DNA of 27,022 bases from assembly GCA_026125865.1 (NCBI GenBank), contig JAHCKI010000003.1, positions 1-27,022 of the forward strand, in the 5' to 3' direction. This DNA is from Rhodospirillales bacterium (GTDB lineage Bacteria; Pseudomonadota; Alphaproteobacteria; Rhodospirillales; Defluviicoccaceae). The notes below the pieces were generated by a model, which worked only from the letters and a program-made list of their open reading frames with translations, searched no databases and was not told the origin of the DNA. Every line of letters starts with the position of its first letter. Position 1 is the stretch's first letter. A program made the translations under genes and the position numbers. Below are positions 15,196 to 23,359 of this stretch, one piece after another.

Positions 15196-17963
15196 CGTTC
15201 GAGCCTTTCCAGGATCGCCGGCAGATGCACCTGATCCGCCTTGTAGTTGCCGGTCAGGACGTGCATCACCACGTTGACGCCGAACCGGTAGGCCATTTCC
15301 CGCTGTCTTTCGCCGCCGGGGATGACGGCGAAGAGCGGCCTCTGGGTTGCATCGACGGCCCACGCCGCCGCCCAGTCATGACCGCCGACGATCACCGACG
15401 TGACGCCATCGCGGCCGCGCCCGGTGCCGCGTTCGATCCAGACCGAGCCGCCGGTCCAACGGCCGGGGAATTGGGACAGCAGATAGTACGAGCGGTGCAA
15501 TACATGATCCGCCGGTACCGGTTGCAGGGGGGGCAGGTCGAGCATCTCCGCCAATTGGCGAAGGTCGTCCAGGCGGATGCCGACGCCTTTCCGCCGCGTA
15601 TCGAACAGAACGGTGCCGCCGTCCGCCATATAGGTCCCGATGTTACGGGCGGCGGCCGCGGAAAGGGGGTCGTTATCGGATGTGATCGGCCAATAGATCA
15701 ACGGGTAGAACACCAGCTCATCGTTTTCGATATCAACACCGGCCGGCGGACCAAGCTCGGCGGCGGTACGGCGGTTGACCACGGTGGTGAGCCCGGCCAG
15801 ACCGGTGTGGCTTACCGTGTCGGTGTCGCGGTCGCCGGTGATCACGTAGGCAAGCTGAGTGGTCAAGGTGGCCGCGATGGCGCTGCCATCGGCGATGACC
15901 TGTTGCGCCGAGGCGGTTCCACTAGAAGCCGCCAGCGCCCCTCCCGCGGAAATCAGCGCGATTCCCGCCCTGGCGGCGAACGTCCCCGGCGGTATCCGCA
16001 GGTATCCCCGCATGATCATGCTAGCCGCGAGGTCGATGACGGCCAGCAGCAGTGCGGCGCCGAGCAGCCAGGGACGAAGATCGTGTTCCATTCGTTCCGC
16101 ATAGCGATCCGAGTGAACGCCCTCCGGAAGATCGCCAATCGGCCTCGGATCGCCGATGGTCTCGCTCAAGTTGAGCGCGCGCCGGAAAGCGTCGTTACCG
16201 TAGAACCCCGGCGGATGCTCCGGCCCCACCTCGGTTTGGGCGAAACTAGCGGCAGCGACGGCGCGGGCCTCGGGTGGCGGCGAGCCCAGGATTCCGAACC
16301 CGTTCACGGTTTCCAACGGCGCCAAGGGCGGGCCGCCCGGTCTCGTTACAACACCACGGCTGGTTGCGAGTAGCCGCTCCAGCATCTCGACGAACAACCC
16401 GGACATCGCCAGGTTGGACCATTCGGCGTTCGCCGTCGTGTGAAACAGCACCACCCAACCGTCCTTCCGTTGCGCCGCCGTCACCAGGGGAGTCCCGTCG
16501 TCCAGCCGTGCCCAGGTTTCGTGGTCCGAACTTAGTGTGGGTTCAGCCAATACCTGCCGTTCGACGCGAACCTCGACGGGAACGTCGAGGCCGTAAAAGG
16601 GGCTTTTCTCGTCGAACGGCGCGAGGCCCGCGGCCTGTTCCCAGGCGAGCGAACCGCCGAGGGCGCGGTCGCCGACCCGCAACGGAACCGGCAGCAGCGG
16701 ATCGGCGCGGTCTGTTTGATGAATCGAACCACTAGGACCCGCGAAACGAACGAACACACCACCCTCGCGCACCCAATCGAGCACGCGTTGCCGGGTTACC
16801 GCGTCGGGAAGGTTACCTTCGGCAAGAACGAGCATGGCCAATTCGCGCGACAGCAGGTCATCGACGTTGCCACGCCGGATTTCGGAAACTGGTTCCAGCG
16901 CCCGTTCGAGATAGTAGCTACTGGAGAGCAGGGGCAGACTTGAGTCACCGGCACTCAACGTCGCCAAACCCACGGGACGCCGACGCCATCGTTCGTCGAG
17001 CAGAACCACGGCCGCGGCCGTCGATTGCTGGTCCACTTCAAGCCGATCGAGACGATTACGAAGTTCGGCCGGCATGGTCAGCGTCACCTCGGCATCGCGG
17101 GCGTCGGCGGCGAAACGCAACGGTTCACGGGCCAACACAGCCCCATTTGCCGCTATGGCATCGACCCAAGCCACCGCTTCGCCACCACCGGCTCGTACGG
17201 CCTGCACCAGCAATTCCATCTTGCGCGAGATCGGCGGCCGCACGACGATGGGGAGTACGACCTTCTCCGGAAGCAGCACGGAAACCGCGCCAAACGGCCG
17301 CAACAACTTGGTCAAGGCGCCAAGCTCCGGTTTACCGTCGGCTTCCTCCAGGCCGTCGCTCAACCACAGCACCGCGCCTGGCGGTTGGTCCCGTCGTCGC
17401 AGTTCCTTCAGCAGCGCATTCACGGTCGCCGCGCGATTCAGGCCCCAGGGTTTCGGCTGCATGGATCGGGTTCGATCCCGCGCCACGTCGGGCGACAGGT
17501 TCGGCGAGATCGGCGACGCTTCGTCGGGGGAGCGCACGGCGGTGGGAACGAGGACCAGCGATCGGTTTTCCCGCTCAGCTTGGTCGATCAAGGCGGTCAT
17601 CGCCTTTTGCCTGAGCGGCCAGTCGCTCGCCGCCGCCCAGCCATCGTCGACAATGACGACCACCGGTCCCGATCCCGCCAGCGGCGGCGCGGCATCGAGA
17701 ACGGGGCGCGCGATGCCGATGATGATCGCCGCCGCCAGAATTAGGCGCAGAACCAGCAACCACCATGGCGTTTGCTGGACGCTGGTTTCCGTCGACACCA
17801 ACTGGGCGATGAATCGCACGGGCGGGAACGCGACCCGCTGCGGCGCCGGCGGAACCGAGCGCAGAAACCACCACAAGGCCGGCAACAGCAACAATGCCAG
17901 CAACGCCGCCGGTACGGCAAAGGTCAAGGATCCCAAATTCAGCATCGAATCGTCAGCATCCAA
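15192..17963 (-). CDS. BatA-N / DUF4159 membrane protein
   Basis: Large (923 aa) membrane protein of the MoxR operon. The N-terminus is BatA-like, with a hydrophobic helix at about 13-32 and another near 62-80. The following vWA-like region has VVIVDDGWAAA where a metal site would carry DxSxS, so metal binding is probably lost. One or two further helices lie near 625-680. Residues from about 705 to the end match the DUF4159 domain (ELVFYPLIYWPIT, MADGGTVLFDTR, VWIERGTGR, YRFGVNVVMHVLTGNYKADQVH). The ATG at 17963 has AAAGAGA upstream. An ATG at 17945 is an alternative. The gene follows DUF58 by 18 bases. No biochemical function can be assigned. Confidence 0.85.
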   Translation of the reverse strand: MDADDSMLNLGSLTFAVPAALLALLLLPALWWFLRSVPPAPQRVAFPPVRFIAQLVSTETSVQQTPWWLLVLRLILAAAIIIGIARPVLDAAPPLAGSGPVVVIVDDGWAAASDWPLRQKAMTALIDQAERENRSLVLVPTAVRSPDEASPISPNLSPDVARDRTRSMQPKPWGLNRAATVNALLKELRRRDQPPGAVLWLSDGLEEADGKPELGALTKLLRPFGAVSVLLPEKVVLPIVVRPPISRKMELLVQAVRAGGGEAVAWVDAIAANGAVLAREPLRFAADARDAEVTLTMPAELRNRLDRLEVDQQSTAAAVVLLDERWRRRPVGLATLSAGDSSLPLLSSSYYLERALEPVSEIRRGNVDDLLSRELAMLVLAEGNLPDAVTRQRVLDWVREGGVFVRFAGPSGSIHQTDRADPLLPVPLRVGDRALGGSLAWEQAAGLAPFDEKSPFYGLDVPVEVRVERQVLAEPTLSSDHETWARLDDGTPLVTAAQRKDGWVVLFHTTANAEWSNLAMSGLFVEMLERLLATSRGVVTRPGGPPLAPLETVNGFGILGSPPPEARAVAAASFAQTEVGPEHPPGFYGNDAFRRALNLSETIGDPRPIGDLPEGVHSDRYAERMEHDLRPWLLGAALLLAVIDLAASMIMRGYLRIPPGTFAARAGIALISAGGALAASSGTASAQQVIADGSAIAATLTTQLAYVITGDRDTDTVSHTGLAGLTTVVNRRTAAELGPPAGVDIENDELVFYPLIYWPITSDNDPLSAAAARNIGTYMADGGTVLFDTRRKGVGIRLDDLRQLAEMLDLPPLQPVPADHVLHRSYYLLSQFPGRWTGGSVWIERGTGRGRDGVTSVIVGGHDWAAAWAVDATQRPLFAVIPGGERQREMAYRFGVNVVMHVLTGNYKADQVHLPAILERLER

Positions 17964-17981
17964 CCGTCTCTTTCCACCCAG

Positions 17982-18932
17982 TCATCCCGCCTGTTCGGAA
18001 AGGAGAAGAAACAGGGCCAGGAGTGCCGGTTGCGGCGGCTTATCCGTGTGGTGAACGGCGAAGGTCCAACCAACGGATTGCGTCGCGTCGATCAATCCCT
18101 GTTTATGGGCCGCCATCAGCTCGCGATAACCGGCGCGAACGTCCTCAACCCGGCCAATGAGAGTCTCGCCGTCGCCTTCCGGGCCTTCGAAGAGAACGCG
18201 GCCGGCATACGGCAAGGACTCTTCGGCCGGATCGAGAACCTGCAACAGGTGACCACGCACGCCCTGTGCCGCATACCTCGATACGATTCGACGGATTTCG
18301 TCCAACGGTGACAACAGGTCGCCGATGAGGACCAATCGGCTGTAGCGGGGCAGGGCGTCGTTGGCCGGCAGGTTCGCGGTCGGCACCCGACCGCCGTCGA
18401 TGCTTTCGGCGATACGGCGCAGCGCCACTCGGCCCGCCGATGGCGGCTCGCCCTGTCCTAAAAGTGCGAAATGCTCGCCGCCCCGCGCCAACAGCGAGGC
18501 CAAGGCAAGCAGGAGAATTTCGGCTCGTTCCCGCTTGGTCGGCCACGCCACCCGGGATTGGAAGGACATGGATGGCGAGGCGTCCCGCCACAGCCACACG
18601 CTCTGCGCCGCTTCCCATTCGGTCTGGCGGAGATGCACATGCCGAGACTTGGCCGATTTGCGCCAGTCGATACGCTGAATGGGATCTCCGGGCTGGTAGC
18701 GACGGTATTGCCAAAAGGTCTCGCCCTGTCCGACGCGGCGACGGCCATGAACGCCTTGCGATACCGTGGCGGCGACTCGCTCGGCGGCGATCAACAGCGG
18801 CGGCAGAGACGCGGCCAGGACTTCCGCGTGGTGAAAAAGGCGCGGCGAGGCATCGTCCGGGCGCAGGTACAGGGTTCGACGTCGTGCGTCCGCCCGTTGG
18901 GGAGCGCCGGTGTTCAGGCGATATTCTCGCAT
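17982..18932 (-). CDS. DUF58 (vWA-like) protein
   Basis: Soluble DUF58 protein of 316 aa. The defining motif RRYQPGDPIQRIDWRKSAKS spans residues 77-96. The vWA metal-site motif DASPS is at 117-121. Such proteins are regularly encoded directly after MoxR AAA+ ATPases and are thought to act as adaptors or substrates for them. Here the ATG lies inside the moxR gene, with a 19-base overlap, which implies tight coupling. It lacks the N-terminal membrane helices that many DUF58 proteins carry, so it is probably cytoplasmic. Confidence 0.88.
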   Translation of the reverse strand: MREYRLNTGAPQRADARRRTLYLRPDDASPRLFHHAEVLAASLPPLLIAAERVAATVSQGVHGRRRVGQGETFWQYRRYQPGDPIQRIDWRKSAKSRHVHLRQTEWEAAQSVWLWRDASPSMSFQSRVAWPTKRERAEILLLALASLLARGGEHFALLGQGEPPSAGRVALRRIAESIDGGRVPTANLPANDALPRYSRLVLIGDLLSPLDEIRRIVSRYAAQGVRGHLLQVLDPAEESLPYAGRVLFEGPEGDGETLIGRVEDVRAGYRELMAAHKQGLIDATQSVGWTFAVHHTDKPPQPALLALFLLLSEQAG

Positions 18933-19942
18933 AGCAGGTCAATGACCTTGTCGATGTCGACCCCCTCGGCGCGTGCCGCGAAGGTCAGCGCCATGCGGTG
19001 TCGTAGGACCGGTCGCGCCAATGCCAAAACATCGTCCACCGACGGCGCGAACCGACCGCCGATGACGGCGCGCACACGAACCGCGCGCATCAGGGCTTGC
19101 GACGCGCGCGGACCCGGTCCCCATGAAACGCCATCACGCACCTGTTTGATATCACTGGATTCCGGACGCCCACTGCGCACCAGCTTGAGGATGGCCTCGA
19201 CGACGCTTTCCCCAACCGGGAGATGGCGAACCAAACGCTGCGCCTCAACGAGGGCGGCAGCCTCCATGACCGGGTGTGGGCGCTCCGAATGCGGCCCGGT
19301 GGTGGCGATCATGATCTGCCGTTCGGCTTCCAGATCCGGATAGTCGACGTTGACCTGCATGAAGAACCGGTCGAGCTGCGCTTCCGGCAGCGGATAAGTG
19401 CCTTCCTGCTCCAAGGGGTTTTGCGTGGCAAGAACGTGAAACGGTGTCGGAAGATCATGATAATGTCCCGCCACGGAAACCCGATGTTCCTGCATCGCCT
19501 GCAGCAATGCCGATTGGGTGCGTGGGCTGGCGCGATTGACTTCATCCGCCATCAGGAGCTGACAGAAGACAGGACCTTGGACGAAGCGAAAAGAGCGTCT
19601 GCCCGTATCCGATTCTTCCAGGACCTCCGTTCCCAGGATATCCGCCGGCATCAGATCGGGCGTACATTGGACACGCCGCTCTTCCAGCCCGAACACCGTG
19701 CCCAGCGTCTCCACCAACCGTGTCTTGCCGAGACCGGGAACACCGATAAGTAACAAATGACCGCCGGCAAGAAGGGTGATGAGCGTTTCCTCGACCACCT
19801 CGTGTTGACCGAAAATGACCCGAGCAATGGCGTCCTTGGCTTCGGCGATCCGCCCTGCCAGTTGATCCAGCGCAGCAATAAGCGCAGAATTGTCTCCATC
19901 TGCAAAATCTGGTGTGGCTCCATCTTCGCGGGTCGTGGTCAA
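18914..19942 (-). CDS. MoxR-family AAA+ ATPase
   Basis: ATPase that is thought to work as a chaperone with vWA-domain partners. Counted from the TTG at 19942, the Walker A motif GVPGLGKT lies at residues 67-74, Walker B LLMADE at 129-134, and the sensor-1 block ATQNPLEQEGTYPLPEAQLDRF starts at 172. All match MoxR (AAA_3). The frame is open to another TTG at 19966. I prefer 19942 because GAGAGG lies just before it. It is the first gene of a four-gene minus-strand operon that continues into DUF58, BatA/DUF4159 and a vWA-like membrane protein. Confidence 0.92.
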   Translation of the reverse strand: MTTTREDGATPDFADGDNSALIAALDQLAGRIAEAKDAIARVIFGQHEVVEETLITLLAGGHLLLIGVPGLGKTRLVETLGTVFGLEERRVQCTPDLMPADILGTEVLEESDTGRRSFRFVQGPVFCQLLMADEVNRASPRTQSALLQAMQEHRVSVAGHYHDLPTPFHVLATQNPLEQEGTYPLPEAQLDRFFMQVNVDYPDLEAERQIMIATTGPHSERPHPVMEAAALVEAQRLVRHLPVGESVVEAILKLVRSGRPESSDIKQVRDGVSWGPGPRASQALMRAVRVRAVIGGRFAPSVDDVLALARPVLRHRMALTFAARAEGVDIDKVIDLLCENIA

Positions 19943-19977
19943 GGCGCCTCTCTTTTGTGGATTCAATATCTCCGACC

Positions 19978-19996
19978 GTTGGTATAATTACCCGGC
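19978..19996. promoter_or_regulatory. Candidate bidirectional promoter core between moxR and DUF1285 genes
   Basis: GGTATAATTACC at 19981-19992 is nearly self-complementary. It contains TATAAT (19983-19988) for the plus strand and an AT-rich -10-like sequence for the minus strand. It lies between the divergent moxR and DUF1285 genes. The -35 elements are weak in both directions. Plus-strand initiation near 19995 would exclude the far-upstream start codons of the DUF1285 frame. Confidence 0.35.
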
Positions 19997-20099
19997 GATC
20001 CTTTCGGTTGTCCCCTCATCATCCAAAATCACCGCTTGGCCTGGTAACGAACCGCGACTGCCCGATCTGGTTGTCGCGGCGTCGCCACGGGGGCGCATC

Positions 20100-20588
20100 T
20101 TGCGAGATGATCTGAATTTAAGGATCGACCGTAATGGGAGTTCCGGTACACACACTCGCCTATTGGTTTCCAGCAAAGGGCTCGTCTGCCTGTTCGCGTC
20201 CGCCTTGACCCGCGACGCCGAAGGGGTGTTCTGGCTCGTTACGCCAACGGAAATCGGCCATGTCGAAGTCGAAGACGTGCCGTTTCTTGCCGTTGAGCTG
20301 TTTCACTCCGCGCCGGGTCGCGATCCGGTGATCAGCCTGCGCACCAATGTCGACGAGATCATTGCCGTCGACGGCGATCATCCCGTTTTCGTACGCTCCG
20401 ATCCCGCAACCGATGAAATTCTTCCATATGTCACTGTCCGTCCCGGGCTGGATGCGCGTATCGTCAGCTCCGTCTATTACGAACTCGTCGAACTGGGGGT
20501 TACGGAGACCATCGATAACGCACATATCTATGGCGTTTGGAGTAGTGGAACATTTTTTCCCCTCGGCCGACTGGAAGATGAAGAGTGA
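20100..20588 (+). CDS. DUF1285 family protein
   Basis: Small cytoplasmic protein of unknown function. DUF1285 features include LNLRIDRNG, LVCLFASALTRDAEGVFWLVTP, VEVEDVPFLAVEL, LRTNVDEIIAVDGDHP and the C-terminal GVWSSGTFFPLG. The frame is open upstream to 19890 (TTG), with GTG codons at 19914 and 19938, but those would overlap the moxR start and precede the TATAAT at 19983. The TTG at 20100 keeps nearly the whole conserved domain and follows GGGGGCGCATC, so I chose it with limited confidence. The GTG of the Nudix gene overlaps its stop (GTGA), marking a coupled operon with Nudix, DUF6111 and cca. Confidence 0.8.
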   Translation: MRDDLNLRIDRNGSSGTHTRLLVSSKGLVCLFASALTRDAEGVFWLVTPTEIGHVEVEDVPFLAVELFHSAPGRDPVISLRTNVDEIIAVDGDHPVFVRSDPATDEILPYVTVRPGLDARIVSSVYYELVELGVTETIDNAHIYGVWSSGTFFPLGRLEDEE

Positions 20589-21223
20589 TCGCTGAGTTGA
20601 CTCGCGATTGGCTGGAAGATCGCTTCGCCGACCGCCGTTTGCCGCCGGCATATCCGACGCAGCCGCAAACGACGGGTTCGGAAAGAGGCGACCACAACCT
20701 CAATCCGGGGTTGGAACCCATGCAGCCCCTGAAACAGGCCGCCGTGCTCGTGCCTCTGGTCGATCACCCGACCGGCATGACGATGCTGTTCACCGAGCGC
20801 ACGGCGCATTTGGCCAACCATGCCGGACAGGTCAGTTTCCCGGGGGGGCGTATCGAGCCGGGCGACGGCGGCCCGGTGGCGACGGCGCTTCGGGAAACGG
20901 AGGAGGAAATCGGGCTCGATCGGAGCCGCGTGAGCGTCATCGGCCATCTCGACACCTACATCACGCGCACCGGCTTCATCGTAACGCCTGTCGTCGCCAT
21001 CGTGCAGCCGCCGCTCGACTTGGCGCCCGATGAGTTCGAGGTCGCCGAGGTCTTCGAGGTGCCGCTGTCCTTCCTGCTCGACCCCGACAATCATCAGCGC
21101 TGTTCCGCCGTGTTCGAAGGCGTCGAACGGTTTTTCTATGCCATGCCTTACGGCACTCACTTCATCTGGGGCGCGACCGCGGGAATGCTCGTCAACCTTT
21201 GCGATGTGCTGACCCGTAAATGA
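20585..21223 (+). CDS. CoA-type Nudix pyrophosphatase
   Basis: Hydrolyses CoA or related nucleotide diphosphates, by family inference. The upstream motif MLFTERTAHLANHAGQVSF (residues 67-85), followed by PGG, is the UPF0035/CoA-Nudix signature. It leads straight into the Nudix box, with R103-E104 and E106-E108 as metal ligands (ALRETEEEIGL). The 212-aa length is normal. It starts at a GTG overlapping the DUF1285 stop and ends in an ATGA overlap with the DUF6111 gene. Confidence 0.9.
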   Translation: MIAELTRDWLEDRFADRRLPPAYPTQPQTTGSERGDHNLNPGLEPMQPLKQAAVLVPLVDHPTGMTMLFTERTAHLANHAGQVSFPGGRIEPGDGGPVATALRETEEEIGLDRSRVSVIGHLDTYITRTGFIVTPVVAIVQPPLDLAPDEFEVAEVFEVPLSFLLDPDNHQRCSAVFEGVERFFYAMPYGTHFIWGATAGMLVNLCDVLTRK

Positions 21224-21489
21224 TGCGTATCCTGTTACAGTACCTTTTGCCGCTGCTGCTGCCGACGCTCATCTACTTTCTGTGGGTTCGGATGAACAAG
21301 CGCCGCATCGCGAGCGAATCGATCGACTGGGTTCACGAGGGACCGTGGTTCTGGCTCATTCTCGCCGGTGTCGCCTTGATGGCCGCTTCCCTGGTTTTCG
21401 TCGCGCTGACCGGCGGTGTTGAGCCGGGATCCCGAATCATCGCGCCCACCTACAAGGATGGCCGCGTCGTGCCGTGGCACGTGGAATGA
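21220..21489 (+). CDS. DUF6111 family small membrane protein
   Basis: An 89-aa protein with two hydrophobic helices (about residues 4-24 and 46-64), separated by a positively charged stretch (MNKRR). It ends in an IIAPTYKDGRVVPWHVE-type tail that resembles DUF6111 proteins of Alphaproteobacteria. It overlaps the Nudix gene by four bases (ATGA). It also overlaps the longest forms of the cca frame. The function is unknown. Conserved linkage with cca suggests no more than co-regulation. Confidence 0.78.
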   Translation: MMRILLQYLLPLLLPTLIYFLWVRMNKRRIASESIDWVHEGPWFWLILAGVALMAASLVFVALTGGVEPGSRIIAPTYKDGRVVPWHVE

Positions 21490-21548
21490 TTGGACGTTGG
21501 CACAAGGAAGCGAACGAAGTTCCGGCGGACACCGCGCGGGAGGAAGGG

Positions 21549-22841
21549 ATGGTGTCGGTGCCCATCACCGAACCCGTCGGCAAGATTCCGCCGCAGCCTT
21601 GGATGGATGCACCGGAAACGCGGGAAGTGCTGGAAGCGCTGTCCGCGGGCGGCGTCAAGGTGCGTTTCATCGGCGGTTGCGTTCGCGACTCCTTGTTCAA
21701 GCGACCGGTTCGCGACATCGATATCGCTTCGCCGGAACCACCGGAACAGATCATGGCGAAACTTAGAAACGCGGGGATCAAGGTCATTCCCACCGGCATC
21801 GACCATGGCACCGTCACCGCCGTCGTCGACAAAGCGTCGTTCGAGATCACCACACTCCGGGTGGATGTGGAGACCGATGGCCGCCGCGCCAAGGTGGCGT
21901 TCACCGACGATTGGGTCGCCGACGCGGCGCGCCGCGACTTCACCTTCAATGCCCTTTCCTGCACACCCGTCGGCGACGTCTACGACTACTTCGGCGGTCT
22001 CGAAGATCTGGGCCGGGGCTGTGTTCGCTTCGTCGGCAGGGCCAGCGAACGCATTGCCGAAGACGTGTTGCGGCTTCTGCGCTTCTTTCGGTTCTATGCC
22101 CACTACGGCCGGCCGCCGCCAGACCAGGAGGCGCTCGCCGCTTGTCGGGAGCGAGCGCGGGGCCTGGCCGTGCTCTCCGGCGAGCGGGTGCGTGTTGAGA
22201 CCTTCCGCACCTTGATGGCCAACGACCCGACCGACACCTTTCAGCTCATGGCCAACCAGAAAGTCTTGGAACACGTGTTGCCGGAGGCCCGGCATTTCGG
22301 GCGCCTCAGACTGATGACCTGGCTGGACACACGGGCCATTCGCTTCGACTCCGTCGCGCCCGATCCCATTCGGCGCCTGTCGGCGCTGCTGGCCATCGAC
22401 GCCAAGGGAGCAGAAAAAGTGGCCGATCGCCTCAAGATGTCCAACCATCAGCGAGCGCGTCTGGTGACAATGGCGGCTCCGCCCGAAAGCATCGGCCCGG
22501 ATGTTGAAACGAGCGCCGTGCGGCGACAGCTCTATCACTTGGGCGCGGAAGCCTTTCTTGACTTGGCGCTCTTGACCTGGGCGGGTGAGTTGGCGGTGCG
22601 GCCGCGCCTGCCCCATGAGCGCACCCAAGCCTGGATCAGCCTGATCGAAGCCGCCGACACCTGGATACCGCCGAGGTTTCCCTTGCGCGGCCGCGACGTC
22701 ATGTCGCTCGGCGTTCCCCATGGCCCAGCCATCGGCGAGCTTCTGAAGGCGGTTGAACGCTGGTGGGAAGACGACAACTTCCACGCCGACCACGACACCT
22801 GCCTGAAAAAGCTCCAAACCCTGATCACCAACACCGGCTGA
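21549..22841 (+). CDS. cca: CCA tRNA nucleotidyltransferase
   Basis: Adds or repairs the 3'-CCA end of tRNA. Class II nucleotidyltransferase motifs are clear: IGGCVRDSLF, then RDIDIA with the catalytic DxD at residues 56 and 58, RRDFTFNAL, and the RIAEDVLRLLRFFRF head-domain motif. The ATG at 21549 has GGAGG five bases upstream and gives the usual short N-terminus before PPQPWM. The frame is also open to an ATG at 21486 that overlaps the DUF6111 stop (ATGA) and a GTG at 21474, so the start is not certain. The C-terminus looks complete. A transposase remnant begins within about 20 bases of the stop. Confidence 0.93.
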   Translation: MVSVPITEPVGKIPPQPWMDAPETREVLEALSAGGVKVRFIGGCVRDSLFKRPVRDIDIASPEPPEQIMAKLRNAGIKVIPTGIDHGTVTAVVDKASFEITTLRVDVETDGRRAKVAFTDDWVADAARRDFTFNALSCTPVGDVYDYFGGLEDLGRGCVRFVGRASERIAEDVLRLLRFFRFYAHYGRPPPDQEALAACRERARGLAVLSGERVRVETFRTLMANDPTDTFQLMANQKVLEHVLPEARHFGRLRLMTWLDTRAIRFDSVAPDPIRRLSALLAIDAKGAEKVADRLKMSNHQRARLVTMAAPPESIGPDVETSAVRRQLYHLGAEAFLDLALLTWAGELAVRPRLPHERTQAWISLIEAADTWIPPRFPLRGRDVMSLGVPHGPAIGELLKAVERWWEDDNFHADHDTCLKKLQTLITNTG

Positions 22842-23297
22842 CCCGATACTTCCGGCCGTGAACCACGTCGTCCCGGCAGCCTCATCGATCTTGTCCAAGC
22901 CGCGACGAACCGAATCCTCGCTCATGACCTTGCTCATTCCCAAGAGCGGCGGATTGACCGTGTCGCCCCGCAACGCTGCGATATGCGCATAGCGCCTTTG
23001 ACCCGCCAGGATCGCCAGCATCGCCGTGCCCAGCACGTCACGCTTCGATGGTGCGTTGGGGCTGGTGTAGTAAAGCGGGCAATCGGCAACAACGGCGTCA
23101 ATCCGCCCGCTCTCCTTCAAGTATTCGATGAAAAACGCCAAATGACCAAACGACGTTACCGCCGCCTCCGGGTCCCATTCCACATGCACAGGACCGGCAT
23201 AAGTACCCACCGTCACGCCATCGCCGGTGACTACCCGCTCAACGCCAGGTTGATCACCCGCCGGGTGCCCATCTTCGGGCCGCTTAACCTCCGCCAT
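22842..23297 (-). pseudogene. Truncated DDE-type transposase (N-terminal 146 codons)
   Basis: An insertion-sequence remnant. The first about 146 residues (VTSFGHLAFFIEYLKESGRID, ADCPLYYTSPNAPSKRDVLGT, LAGQRRYAHIAALRGD, LLGMSKVMSEDSVRRGL) read like the N-terminus of an IS transposase, possibly IS1380- or IS4-like. I could not fix the family. The homology ends near 22860, just beyond the cca stop. The frame then runs on antisense through cca only by chance. The catalytic DDE core is absent, so the protein is dead. No clear terminal inverted repeat could be identified near 23300-23345. Confidence 0.8.
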
Positions 23298-23359
23298 CCT
23301 TACAGATTACAGGGATTCCGCTACAGCCTAACACCACGAACTGCCGGATTTAGGGTGAA

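Noticed and set aside
21450..23297. 615-aa minus-strand ORF
   Set aside because: Only its first about 146 codons look like protein (transposase N-terminus). The rest is antisense to the clearly real cca gene and has no protein character of its own.
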